A model generated the notes under the pieces. It searched no databases. It was not told the DNA's origin and worked only from the letters and a program-made list of their open reading frames with translations. Position numbers and translations under genes: made by a program. 64,000 nucleotides of DNA from a virus, in the IMG/VR virus record IMGVR_UViG_3300042890_001842, positions 1-64,000 of that record; one strand, given 5' to 3'. Each line of letters opens with the position of its first letter. The first letter of the stretch is position 1. Shown piece by piece: positions 26,657-34,861 of this stretch.

Positions 26657-27061
26657 CTACTTAATATTTTTTCTTGCTCTAGCCAAAGCATCAAAATCTT
26701 TTACTTTGGTTTCCCCCATATATCCCCATGCGTGGCCATCTGCAATCATTTTTTCATTTAATGATATTGATGCCCCGTCAAGGAATACCCAACCTAAAAT
26801 GCGACCATATTTTTCGGACGAGTCCATTTTTTCTGTTTTAATTACAATTGATTTGGCAGAATCAATTTCATTCTTTAGATAAGCTTTCGCTTCTAGGCCA
26901 AGCGCTTTTTCGATCTTGTCAGTTGTTCTGCTCTCTGGAGTATCAATTCCAGCAAGCCTAACTCTTGAGCTAAAAGAAATATCAAATCCGAGGTCAATGT
27001 CTACATCGATTGTGTCTCCATCTACAACTTTAGTAACTTTCTTAACATAATACTCAAACAT
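26657..27061 (-). CDS. staphylococcal-nuclease-like (SNase) protein
   Basis: 134 residues with VDGDTIDVD (13-21), RVRLAGIDTPE (33-43) and EKYGRILGWV (83-92). R35, D40, T41, E43 and R87 occupy the same numbers as in micrococcal nuclease. No signal peptide, so it acts in the cytoplasm, perhaps degrading host DNA. AAGGAGAATC precedes the ATG. Confidence 0.9.
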   Translation of the reverse strand: MFEYYVKKVTKVVDGDTIDVDIDLGFDISFSSRVRLAGIDTPESRTTDKIEKALGLEAKAYLKNEIDSAKSIVIKTEKMDSSEKYGRILGWVFLDGASISLNEKMIADGHAWGYMGETKVKDFDALARARKNIK

Positions 27062-27080
27062 GATTCTCCTTAATATTTAG

Positions 27081-27104
27081 GAGCAGTTTTTAGACTTGCT
27101 CAGG
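27081..27104 (-). repeat. conserved hairpin motif CCTGAGCA..AAAAACTGCTC, copy 3
   Basis: On the - strand, in the leader of the SNase gene: GAGCA/TGCTC stem with A-rich loop, as at 1422 and 3493. A TATAAT lies upstream at about 27147-27142, so here the motif is in a 5' rather than 3' region. Confidence 0.5.
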
Positions 27105-27148
27105 TCTACCCTACGGTAGCCACGAATGGCCCGTAGATTTATTATACA

Positions 27149-27559
27149 CTACTTGATTTTAATTGTTCTAGGCTTTTTATCCTCTGGAACGATGCGGTCT
27201 ACATTGATACGCAACATTCCGTCTTGGAATTCAGCACCAACTACTTCCATATATTCACCCAATGCAAATGATCTAGTAAACTTTCTTGCAGCAATTCCCT
27301 TATGTAGGAATTGATCTTCTCTTTCTCCAATTTCACCCTTAATAATAAGAGTTCCATTGTCTACAGAAACATCAACATCTTTTTTGGAAAATCCAGCAAC
27401 TGCAAGTTCAACCTGATAAGAATCCTCATCTAGTTTAATTACATTGTATGGTGGATAGGATTGATTTGCTGAGTGTACATGGTTTAAACGATTTAACGTA
27501 TGGTTAAATCCAATAAAAAAAGGGTCATTAAAAATGGCCCATGGGTCGTTCATCATCAT
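27149..27559 (-). CDS. Hsp20 / IbpA-type small heat-shock protein
   Basis: 136 residues. The alpha-crystallin domain spans about 36-130: YPPYNVIKLDEDSYQVELAVAGF, VDNGTLIIKGE, FLHKGIAARKFTRSFALGE, GAEFQDGMLRINVDRIVPE. A chaperone that holds unfolding proteins; Hsp20 genes are common in cyanophages. ATG preceded by AAAGGAGCAAATT; promoter at 27618-27646. Confidence 0.92.
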   Translation of the reverse strand: MMMNDPWAIFNDPFFIGFNHTLNRLNHVHSANQSYPPYNVIKLDEDSYQVELAVAGFSKKDVDVSVDNGTLIIKGEIGEREDQFLHKGIAARKFTRSFALGEYMEVVGAEFQDGMLRINVDRIVPEDKKPRTIKIK

Positions 27560-27617
27560 AATTTGCTCCTTTTAAGCGAGTTAATTTATAGGCCCCGTTA
27601 AGCAGCCTACGATATAT

Positions 27618-27646
27618 ATTATATCAAAACAATATAAAACTTGCAA
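27618..27646 (-). promoter_or_regulatory. sigma70-type promoter of hsp20
   Basis: On the - strand: TTGCAA (27646-27641), 17 bp, TATAAT (27623-27618), then a 59-base leader with ribosome site. Confidence 0.68.
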
Positions 27647-27648
27647 TC

Positions 27649-28314
27649 TTAAAATTTTTGACTGCGTATGTGGTTTATTTCTATTTGATTAATATTAACG
27701 TGTGGTGGCAAAGACGCAACCCATCTAATAGCCTCAGCCATATCATCAGCAGTAATAGCTATTTCTCTTTTTTCAATTTGAGTATCTATGGTTCCTGGGC
27801 AGATCTCAGTAATCTTAATATTAAACTCTGGGTACTCAAGTCTCATCGTATCTATTAGCCCACGCTCTCCCCTTTTTGCATTAGTGTAGTTACCTCCAGA
27901 ACGATAAGGATATTTGCCAGACAAAGATGTAACAAAAACTATAGTAGGGGATTCAGACTTTTTCATATTTGGAACAAAAAGTTGGGACATATACATTGGT
28001 GCAACAACATTAATTGAGTAAGCTATATGAAAATTTTCTGGCTTTTCATTTATTAATGATGTGGGGCTAGAACCTCCACCTGCGTTATGTACAAGTAGGT
28101 CCAAAGATATATCTTTATATTTATTATGAAAAGCTTTTATTCCATCCATATCTGTTATGTCTAGCTGGAATAGTTCTAGGTTTTCTGACTCAATCTTTTT
28201 TAATTCTTGCATATTTCTAGAAACTGCTATCACACGATATCCATTATCAAGTAAACATTTTGCCGTCGCATAACCTACACCTTTACTTGATCCAGTCACT
28301 ATTGCTGTTTTCAA
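27649..28314 (-). CDS. short-chain dehydrogenase/reductase (SDR)
   Basis: 221 residues. T7-GSSKGVG14 is the NAD(P) glycine motif, HNAGG near 76-80, and S130/S132, Y143-x3-K147 and N102 complete the catalytic set. SDRs reduce keto or hydroxyl groups, often on nucleotide sugars. Directly follows a sugar/choline-kinase-like gene, so a role in a surface-glycan precursor pathway is a reasonable guess. Confidence 0.88.
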   Translation of the reverse strand: MKTAIVTGSSKGVGYATAKCLLDNGYRVIAVSRNMQELKKIESENLELFQLDITDMDGIKAFHNKYKDISLDLLVHNAGGGSSPTSLINEKPENFHIAYSINVVAPMYMSQLFVPNMKKSESPTIVFVTSLSGKYPYRSGGNYTNAKRGERGLIDTMRLEYPEFNIKITEICPGTIDTQIEKREIAITADDMAEAIRWVASLPPHVNINQIEINHIRSQKF

Positions 28315-28316
28315 TT

Positions 28317-29159
28317 TTAAAATCCTAACTCTAATAGGATGCTGTCACATTTTGACAAGAACCCTTCAACATTCTTTTGATTTTCTTTATGTAGTGGAAC
28401 CATTGATAAAAATAAAGATGCCTCATAAACTCTTAATAAGTTAAGCGATACATCAATTTCATTTAAATAGTCTAAGAATACATTCTTTATTGCATCGTCA
28501 TTGTAGTTTGAATTGTACAAAATATTTTCATATCCTCCAAGAATACTATGACTTAGCTTTGCTAAATCATAATACTCGTCCATATAGATATCCTTAAAAG
28601 AATTTGCTCCTCTTGGATCGATAAACTTTATAATATTAAATTCTTTTATCCATAATATATTAGAAAGACAAAGATCTCCATGTGATATAGTTTTATTCCA
28701 TACTTTTCTTTCATTCCTATAATATTTATAGGCCATAAATAATCTATCTAGCAACTCGCTATGCATAGAATTTAGTCTATTTTTTGTTTTATGTATAACT
28801 AAATACTCTGACTCAAGCATGCAATCAGATTCTTCTAAGTATATGATACTGCATTCTTCTTTAAATTTTTTTACAAGGTCAAACATTTTTTTAAAAGAAG
28901 TTAAATCAACCTCACCATTTGCAAGCATCTCTCCAATATTTTTTTTATTAATTTTTTCCATTTCATAGCTTGCAGAAATTTCATCAAACTTTAAGTTATA
29001 GGGCTGTACAAACCACCTTTGTAGACTTTTTGGCAGCATGTAGTAGAAATTATATTCTGATCTTAGTTTGTCTACATTTTCAGAGTACTTAGTTAAAGTT
29101 ATATCATTGCTTATAATCTTATTAAAGTATCTTGAGTTGTAGTGATCTGTATTATAAAT
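28317..29159 (-). CDS. APH/choline-kinase-like phosphotransferase, probable ATT start
   Basis: 280 residues if translation begins at ATT 29159; the first ATG (29039) would cut 40 residues. The frame is open with no stop upstream to 29159; AGGAG ends five bases before ATT; and the extra residues (IYNTDHYNSRYFNKIISND...LTKYSENVDKLRSEYNFYYM) look like the start of a kinase N-lobe. Core: ISHGDLCLSNILW and IKFIDPRG are the Brenner and DFG-like motifs. It may phosphorylate a sugar or choline, pairing with the nucleotidyltransferase at 32630. Confidence 0.75.
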   Translation of the reverse strand: MYNTDHYNSRYFNKIISNDITLTKYSENVDKLRSEYNFYYMLPKSLQRWFVQPYNLKFDEISASYEMEKINKKNIGEMLANGEVDLTSFKKMFDLVKKFKEECSIIYLEESDCMLESEYLVIHKTKNRLNSMHSELLDRLFMAYKYYRNERKVWNKTISHGDLCLSNILWIKEFNIIKFIDPRGANSFKDIYMDEYYDLAKLSHSILGGYENILYNSNYNDDAIKNVFLDYLNEIDVSLNLLRVYEASLFLSMVPLHKENQKNVEGFLSKCDSILLELGF

Positions 29160-29167
29160 TTTTGCTC

Positions 29168-29482
29168 CTAGTTATTATTATCTACGTCTGGCATTTCGGT
29201 TAAAATACCTTTTTCTTTTGCTATTCTTCTGCCTTCTTCGCTTAAAGTTAAAGTGGCTTCAAGATTTTCATCATACTCTACCTCAATATAATCTTGAGTA
29301 TATAGTTCCATTAAAGTTTTCTCTATATAATCAGTATGAGACTCCCATAATTCTGGCGCTAATTCCTGTGCAGAATCATTTATTGCAAATATTAGCTCTC
29401 CGTTTTCATCTACGCCAGCTATCTCTATTACACCTATTTCCATGTAATATTCTAGCCTATCGTTATACTCACTATCTTCCAT
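29168..29482 (-). CDS. conserved phage protein, winged-helix-like
   Basis: 104 residues from ATG 29482, with GGAGCAAA just upstream; a longer frame runs into tRNA-Met. Helical with TLSEEGRRIAKEKG near the end, like the final helix of small winged-helix proteins; strongly acidic. Its stop TAG overlaps the ribosome site of the kinase gene. Confidence 0.75.
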   Translation of the reverse strand: MEDSEYNDRLEYYMEIGVIEIAGVDENGELIFAINDSAQELAPELWESHTDYIEKTLMELYTQDYIEVEYDENLEATLTLSEEGRRIAKEKGILTEMPDVDNNN

Positions 29483-29493
29483 TTTGCTCCTTG

Positions 29494-29567
29494 TGCAATA
29501 GGTAGGACTCGAACCTACGACGACCAAATTATGAGTTTGGGGCTCTAACCGACTGAGCTACTATTGC
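29494..29567 (-). tRNA. tRNA with CAT anticodon (Met, elongator-like)
   Basis: 74 bases: acceptor GCAATAG/CTATTGC (perfect), D arm GCTC/GAGC, anticodon stem CCAAA/TTTGG with loop CTCATAA, T arm GTAGG/CCTAC with TTCGAGT. The anticodon stem lacks the three G-C pairs of initiators. A tRNA-Ile (lysidine-modified CAT) cannot be excluded. Its first 39 bases overlap the end of the upstream gene. Confidence 0.92.
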
Positions 29568-29825
29568 CTTAGCATATTGTAGTGTACCGTCGTCGTTCTT
29601 GTCAATAGTATCTTCAACTATCTGTTGTACATACTCAGAAAAATGTTTTCTTGTACTGCCAGATGGCCTTGATCCTATCGATATCCAAATATTTCTATAC
29701 TCAATTACATTTGAAAATGTTGTGGGGCACAATTTAATTCCATGATATTCTTTTAGTACCGTTGGAAGCGGAACATGCTTTCCACAACACTTACATTCTT
29801 TTGCAAGCTCTTGATATCTACTCAT
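29529..29825 (-). CDS. conserved zinc-containing phage protein overlapping tRNA-Met
   Basis: 98 residues: CKCCGKHVPLP...YHGIKLCPTTFSNVIEYRNIW. The pattern C-x-C-C-G-K-x-V-P-L-P-T is familiar in genes beside terminases. Its last 13 codons (KAIVAQSVRAPNS) are the 5' half of tRNA-Met, and the stop TAA is in the anticodon loop, so the ancestral stop was probably lost or the tRNA inserted. Overlaps TerL by 4 bp. Confidence 0.72.
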   Translation of the reverse strand: MSRYQELAKECKCCGKHVPLPTVLKEYHGIKLCPTTFSNVIEYRNIWISIGSRPSGSTRKHFSEYVQQIVEDTIDKNDDGTLQYAKAIVAQSVRAPNS

Positions 29826-31612
29826 ACTATTTCCATTCCATTTAATACATCAGACAAGTCTTTTGGCATTCTTGGTGGTCTGATTAGATTTAACCTTGTA
29901 ACATCTTCATTATTTCTTTCTTCACGCCTCATTGAGTCATAGGTATGAATATCTATTTCATCATTATTAGACTTCCTAGTTTTGCTTATTGCATTATATA
30001 TAGATCCGCAAACGGCATCAGCTAAGTCTTTTGAACCTTTTCTAGGGTGATCCACCTTGTCACGCATAATTTTTAACTGCAGTAATTCATCAACTAAAAG
30101 TTTTATATTTGGACCGTTTAATCTTTCTTCTAAGACAATCATAGCCATGTCATCATAATGCTTCTTTGCAACTGAAAGTGTCTCTGTATTAATACCGTAC
30201 TGTTTTAACTGTTGCATCATATCATGAGAATTCCAGCGGTCAAATGTGCATAGTCTTATATTAAATCCAGCTGATCTAAGTGACAATATGTAGTCTCTTA
30301 CTTCTGTAAAATCTACAGACTTGTCTGCGGTTGGAGTCCAGTATCTAACTGCATCAACTTCAACAATTGGTGCTGGCTGTGAGTAAGCGTCTGTTACTTT
30401 GACATTAACAAATTTACTAACATGAGACATTGCTACTGCACAATGGTCATGCTTTTGTGCAAGGTCAACATGTATAAAGTATTCTTTTTCTGGGTCTGGA
30501 ACGAACCAGTTTTCCAATCTTCCAAAATCATCTATTGCCAAAGACATGTTGCTAAAAGCCTTTTCAATCTTTTCACGAGACTTAAAGAATGCATCAACAG
30601 CTTCTGGTGGCATACATGCAAATCTACTTAATGCGTCAGGCATATTCTTATAAAATTCAACTTTAAAGTCTTCAATTTTTTTAGTAGGATTAACATCCCA
30701 AGTCGGCCTCTTTAAAGCATACACCTTTGGAATCTTATAAGATATGATGTTATCTTCTTCCCACTCAACTGTAACTTCGTTGCCATCAGTTCCATCTGGA
30801 AGATCGTCAACCATCTTCAGAGTTTTACTCTGCAAGATTGTTTCTTTTTCCGCAATGACTGAGTCATAAAATTTTTGAATTGGATCATTTTTAAAACGAG
30901 GAAAAGATAGCAAAATAATCTTTCCGTAATCTGGAAAACGGGATATAACAGAGCCACGATACATGTCGTATATGGCATCAGCAGTTTTTGCTTGATCATG
31001 ACCTGTAGTATTCTCAGTAGCAAAACCAGAAATTTCGTCAAGGATGACTGCGATTACGTTGTAACCCTCAAATGCTTCACGTTCTGAGTGACCAGAGTAT
31101 ACGTTTACATTCTTATCAAATCTAATCTCTGACGCCTTTGGGTCATATTTTCCTATGAACCATGGTGATCTTTCAATTCTTGTCTTAAAGCCTTTAAAGA
31201 AAACGTTATTTGCCTGCTGTGCGTTAACAGCAATATTGATAATATCAATTGTATCTCCAGGAGGCTTTCCATAATAAGTTGCAGGGTCTTTTAAGCACAA
31301 TAGTAAATATACTATATATGAAACTGAGATAGTAGATGTGTAATCTTTTCCTGAACCCTTTCCTAGCTGTGCAATTATTTCTGTGCAGGTCTGTTTGTAT
31401 CTAAGACTTCCTTCTTTTTCTCCAAAAAGTTTGATAAGAGTAGACTCTTTATATATCTGAGAACCTTTTTCAATTAATGTATATTGATGCTCTGAAAGTG
31501 GTGGTAGACCAAGATAGTCTGGGCTGGTTACAAATGTTTGTAGATCAACTGGACGCTCTTCAAATTCTTCGCCATCAAGAATATCAATAAGATCATTAAA
31601 ATTAAGATCCAC
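29822..31612 (-). CDS. terL: terminase large subunit
   Basis: 596 residues, GTG start overlapping the stop of the 36-residue gene upstream. Walker A G84-KGSGKD90, Walker B VIAVILDE near 190, then the RNase H-like nuclease with FIHVDLAQKHDH (~388), FDRWNSHDM (~450) and DLADAVCGS (~548). It packages DNA by translocation and cleavage of concatemers. TerS lies 110 bp upstream. Confidence 0.93.
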   Translation of the reverse strand: MDLNFNDLIDILDGEEFEERPVDLQTFVTSPDYLGLPPLSEHQYTLIEKGSQIYKESTLIKLFGEKEGSLRYKQTCTEIIAQLGKGSGKDYTSTISVSYIVYLLLCLKDPATYYGKPPGDTIDIINIAVNAQQANNVFFKGFKTRIERSPWFIGKYDPKASEIRFDKNVNVYSGHSEREAFEGYNVIAVILDEISGFATENTTGHDQAKTADAIYDMYRGSVISRFPDYGKIILLSFPRFKNDPIQKFYDSVIAEKETILQSKTLKMVDDLPDGTDGNEVTVEWEEDNIISYKIPKVYALKRPTWDVNPTKKIEDFKVEFYKNMPDALSRFACMPPEAVDAFFKSREKIEKAFSNMSLAIDDFGRLENWFVPDPEKEYFIHVDLAQKHDHCAVAMSHVSKFVNVKVTDAYSQPAPIVEVDAVRYWTPTADKSVDFTEVRDYILSLRSAGFNIRLCTFDRWNSHDMMQQLKQYGINTETLSVAKKHYDDMAMIVLEERLNGPNIKLLVDELLQLKIMRDKVDHPRKGSKDLADAVCGSIYNAISKTRKSNNDEIDIHTYDSMRREERNNEDVTRLNLIRPPRMPKDLSDVLNGMEIV

Positions 31613-31722
31613 TATTTATCTTCTTCTTGTGAGCATAAGCAATTGCCACATTCACAATTGCTATTTAAAGGTAGTATTTCTCTTCCCATGTTATCAGTCT
31701 TTTTTATTTTTTCAGATGACAT
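31612..31722 (-). CDS. tiny Cys-rich protein between TerS and TerL
   Basis: 36 residues with a CECGNCLC motif near the C-terminus. Its stop shares a base with the TerL GTG (TAGTG). Coupling and the metal-binding motif support it. Confidence 0.58.
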   Translation of the reverse strand: MSSEKIKKTDNMGREILPLNSNCECGNCLCSQEEDK

Positions 31723-31724
31723 AA

Positions 31725-32261
31725 TTAAACCGCTGGATCTTCTTCGCTAATTAAAACTGGCTCGACTATGCCAGTTATTTGAGATAATCTTTTTGCAACC
31801 TCTATTTTACACTTTGGGCATGATGCAGTTACTTCTTTTAATATCTTGACAAGGATTTCTTGCTTCCGCTCTGTTTCAGCAACTTGGCTTGCTATCTCTT
31901 GATTATCTAGAAGTCCAACCTCTTGAAGCATTCCAATTCTTTTGCCTTCAATATCTGCAATTAGTTTTAATGCCGTGGACTTTACGTTTAATTGCCCAGC
32001 TTGATCTGCATCTTCTACAGTTTTCCAGGCTTCTTTAATAAGCATCGCATAGTGTTGGTCAGCCCCAGAGATAGCCTCCTTAGCCCTCTCACGAGAGCCA
32101 GAATCGTTTCTAACAACCTGCTTCCACTCATCTATGTGTTCAAGTACTTCAGCCCTCTTGAAGCCTGTTAGAGAGGCGATCTGGGTTGGGCTATTTCCTT
32201 TAAGTAGTTCTTCAACTACCTTGTTCATGCGATCAAAATGATCAGCTAATTCGATATCCAT
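31725..32261 (-). CDS. terS: terminase small subunit-like protein
   Basis: 178 residues: N-terminal helix-turn-helix (LLKGNSPTQIASLTGFKRAEVLEHIDEW, ~18-46) for DNA recognition, a long helical middle and a C-terminal region with CPKC. Position next to terL and the HTH-coiled arrangement support the small subunit. Confidence 0.78.
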   Translation of the reverse strand: MDIELADHFDRMNKVVEELLKGNSPTQIASLTGFKRAEVLEHIDEWKQVVRNDSGSRERAKEAISGADQHYAMLIKEAWKTVEDADQAGQLNVKSTALKLIADIEGKRIGMLQEVGLLDNQEIASQVAETERKQEILVKILKEVTASCPKCKIEVAKRLSQITGIVEPVLISEEDPAV

Positions 32262-32294
32262 ATAAATACATTATAATCTTAGTTGACTAAAAAA

Positions 32295-32630
32295 TCAAAT
32301 GGCTTTTGCTTTTGCAATCTTTAGTAGGACTAAATATCCTATTAAATCGTCAATATCATTATCACCAGGATAATCTGTGCCCTTCATTAATCTATTCAGT
32401 TTGTCATCAATACGGACATGAAGCTGCTCTCTTGGTCCCGCCTTTGAAAATATACGCACAGGATCAAGGGCTGAATTCCCATAGGAAATATTCTTTTTTA
32501 TTAGCATCTCTGCAATATCTAAACATTCTCTAATTATTGAATTTCCAGAAGGAGCCTCTGTTGCTATTAGTTGCAAGTCTGTTACCCATGTTTGATAGTT
32601 ATCTTTATTAGGATAGTCTGTAGCCGCCAT
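32295..32630 (-). CDS. Nmad1/DUF1599-like protein
   Basis: 111 residues. LIKKNISYGNSALDPVRIF and IDDKLNRLMKG...DIDDLIGYLVLL match the nucleotide-modification-associated domain 1 (DUF1599) pattern. The family is linked to nucleotide metabolism or base modification in phages. TAATG-coupled to the nucleotidyltransferase gene upstream. Confidence 0.75.
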   Translation of the reverse strand: MAATDYPNKDNYQTWVTDLQLIATEAPSGNSIIRECLDIAEMLIKKNISYGNSALDPVRIFSKAGPREQLHVRIDDKLNRLMKGTDYPGDNDIDDLIGYLVLLKIAKAKAI

Positions 32631-33286
32631 TATTTCATCTCCTTGTACAATAGTTTAAGTCCTTCGAAAGTTCCAATATCCATATATTGTCCTCCAGGTA
32701 ATACTGATCTTACATCAAGACCTTTATCTACCCAATCTTGTATTTGTAAGCCTACGTGTGCAAGAGCTGGATCTATATCTTTAGATAAATTTCTTAACAA
32801 CATTGTTCCCCACATAAATGGGTAATCACAGTCTGAAACTTTGTCTCTAGACCCAATAACCTTATTTCCGTCTAATTGAATCTGACCTACTCTGCCTTTA
32901 ATTTCTTCGTGACAATCCCATGTACCAAGAACAATATCTCCATCAGATTCTATCATTTTCTTATAGATATTACTAGTACATCCAACCATATAAGTATCTG
33001 GAAGACCAATTAATAAAGTATCGCTATCTCCGCCAGCTAAAAGTTTAACTGCATCTGACATCGTTGAAGGCTCTTTAACAATAATCTTCACATCCATATC
33101 CATACTTTGAACCATTGGAACCCATGCTGCTCTTGTGGCAACTCTAACCTCATCACATACTTCAAGCATTTGATTAACATGCCATTTTAAAATTGAGCTA
33201 TCGTTAGATATTGGCAATGCAAATTTTGCTATCCCACCAATTCTTGTAGCTTTACCAGACGCTGGAAGTACTCCTATAATTGACAT
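32630..33286 (-). CDS. sugar-nucleotide/choline-type nucleotidyltransferase
   Basis: 218 residues. IGVLPASGKATRIGG-x-x-K is a variant of the G-x-G-T-R-x(4-9)-K nucleotide-binding loop, with LLIGLPDTYMVG (metal-binding D) near 93 and PGGQYMDIGTFEGL near the C-terminus, as in glucose-1-phosphate thymidylyltransferase-like enzymes. It would activate a phosphorylated sugar or choline; the kinase at 28317 could supply it. Confidence 0.8.
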   Translation of the reverse strand: MSIIGVLPASGKATRIGGIAKFALPISNDSSILKWHVNQMLEVCDEVRVATRAAWVPMVQSMDMDVKIIVKEPSTMSDAVKLLAGGDSDTLLIGLPDTYMVGCTSNIYKKMIESDGDIVLGTWDCHEEIKGRVGQIQLDGNKVIGSRDKVSDCDYPFMWGTMLLRNLSKDIDPALAHVGLQIQDWVDKGLDVRSVLPGGQYMDIGTFEGLKLLYKEMK

Positions 33287-33296
33287 TGTAATTCTC

Positions 33297-34724
33297 CTAC
33301 TGAACTTGTGATTCGTATTGTGTATCTATGGCAAGAGGGTTCTTGACATTCGGAGGCAAAGTATATACATTGAATATACCCTTTTCCCCTTTTCTAAATA
33401 TAAACCAATCTGTTGGGTGGTCCATTCCTATATCTTCAACATACTTGCACAACTTTTTAGCACCTTGTTTCGAAATAACATATCCAAGTGTAGACCAGTC
33501 TTGATAAGCTTTTGAGATATTATCACTTAAAGCATAAGATGCATTGAATCTTGAGTGCTGGTTACTGTCTACATATATGCTAAAGACATCATAATTTTTA
33601 GGTAAACTATTCATAGATATTTGATACTTATTATTAAACGATTCATCTACAATAATATCGTCTTCAAAAACCACAAGCTCATTTAAATCACTTGAGCATA
33701 AGTATTTCCATGCCATGTAGTGGCTTCCAAAATTTCCTATCTCTCCTAATTTAAATCCATCCCAAGCAAATTTAAACTCTGGGTTTTCTTTTTTAAATAG
33801 TTCTATCTCTCCATCTTTTTTTGCATTTAAAGATTTAATAGATACCTTATTGCCACCTACAATTTGATCTAGAACATCCCTATTATTTTTTCTAGAATCA
33901 TCTATGTATATTGTATGATAGTTGACAGGATACGTTTTTTTTAATAGATCAGGGTTAGATTTATAGAAAGACTCTACAGACATACAGTCTTCTAAATGTT
34001 GCATTCTTCCATAAATCTTGCTAGCAATAGATCTTAATTCCTTATCATGCATTTCATATTTTTCAGAAAAATCATAAAAGTGGTCTAATATCAAGGACAA
34101 TTCTTGAGATGCTACTGAATGGTCGTAGCTGCTTCCAGCTGGATGATTTAAAACATACTTTCTATCTCTTAGGATTAACTTATTGCTATTTATAATATCA
34201 GAACACCAGATCATATCCATGCCCCACCCACTAGTTAGCGTACTCATATCAACTTTACTGGAAAGGTATTCAAAGTATTGTTCAAGCAAGTCTACAACAT
34301 TTCTGTTTAGAAATACTGCTATGCCATCAGTTTGAATAGATACATTTAATCCAGTATCAAATTCTGACTCTTTTATCTTACAAGAATTCTCACTCCATGG
34401 CTCATTTGTTAAGTGGGGAGCATAGGCCCAAACATCATACATTGAAGTTACTTGTTGAGCTCTATTTATAAACTTCATCCAATTATCTGATGATACGTCT
34501 CCGCATAGCCAAAACATGTATTCATATGATCTATCAAAATCTTTAACTGCAGCATACAGTTGTCTATAAAATCTAATGTCTCCGACATTCATCCAGTTTT
34601 CACGAGGGTATGATCCAGAATTTATAACCTTATGAGGAATATTATTTGTAGTAAATATATCTTCTATTTGAAGAACATTGTTCTCTACTCTATCCCAACT
34701 TACAATATATGTAAAAAAATTCAT
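33297..34724 (-). CDS. two-domain glycosyltransferase (C-terminal GT25 type)
   Basis: 475 residues. Residues 1-235 form a first domain (WLCGDVSSD, GWGMDMIWCSDI) that looks like a GT-A-type transferase. Residues ~265-475 are GT25-like: TIYIDDSRKNN, GEIGNFGSHYMAWKYL (a G-x-x-G-x-x-x-S-H motif), VVFEDDIIV (the E-D-D motif), STLGYVISKQGA. It would add sugars to host or virion glycans. ATGA-coupled to a HTH mini-protein upstream. Confidence 0.78.
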   Translation of the reverse strand: MNFFTYIVSWDRVENNVLQIEDIFTTNNIPHKVINSGSYPRENWMNVGDIRFYRQLYAAVKDFDRSYEYMFWLCGDVSSDNWMKFINRAQQVTSMYDVWAYAPHLTNEPWSENSCKIKESEFDTGLNVSIQTDGIAVFLNRNVVDLLEQYFEYLSSKVDMSTLTSGWGMDMIWCSDIINSNKLILRDRKYVLNHPAGSSYDHSVASQELSLILDHFYDFSEKYEMHDKELRSIASKIYGRMQHLEDCMSVESFYKSNPDLLKKTYPVNYHTIYIDDSRKNNRDVLDQIVGGNKVSIKSLNAKKDGEIELFKKENPEFKFAWDGFKLGEIGNFGSHYMAWKYLCSSDLNELVVFEDDIIVDESFNNKYQISMNSLPKNYDVFSIYVDSNQHSRFNASYALSDNISKAYQDWSTLGYVISKQGAKKLCKYVEDIGMDHPTDWFIFRKGEKGIFNVYTLPPNVKNPLAIDTQYESQVQ

Positions 34725-34861
34725 TTAATAATACCAACCTCTTTTAGGCATCTATATATAGTCATAACTGAAACACGGCATTCAGTTGCTATCTCTTCCA
34801 TTGTTTTTCTTTGAACAACATATCTACGATAAAGCCAGTCCTTATTCTTATACAGCTTCAT
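34721..34861 (-). CDS. mini helix-turn-helix protein
   Basis: 46 residues: WLYRRYVVQRKTMEEIATECRVSVMTIYRCLKEVGI is a complete homeodomain-like helix-turn-helix. Overlaps RuvC upstream and the glycosyltransferase downstream (ATGA on both sides). May regulate this operon or replication. Confidence 0.72.
   Translation of the reverse strand: MKLYKNKDWLYRRYVVQRKTMEEIATECRVSVMTIYRCLKEVGIIK

Noticed and set aside
29039-29167. Intergenic gap before the kinase ATG
   Set aside because: The frame is open and protein-like back to an ATT with a ribosome site, so it was included in the kinase gene.
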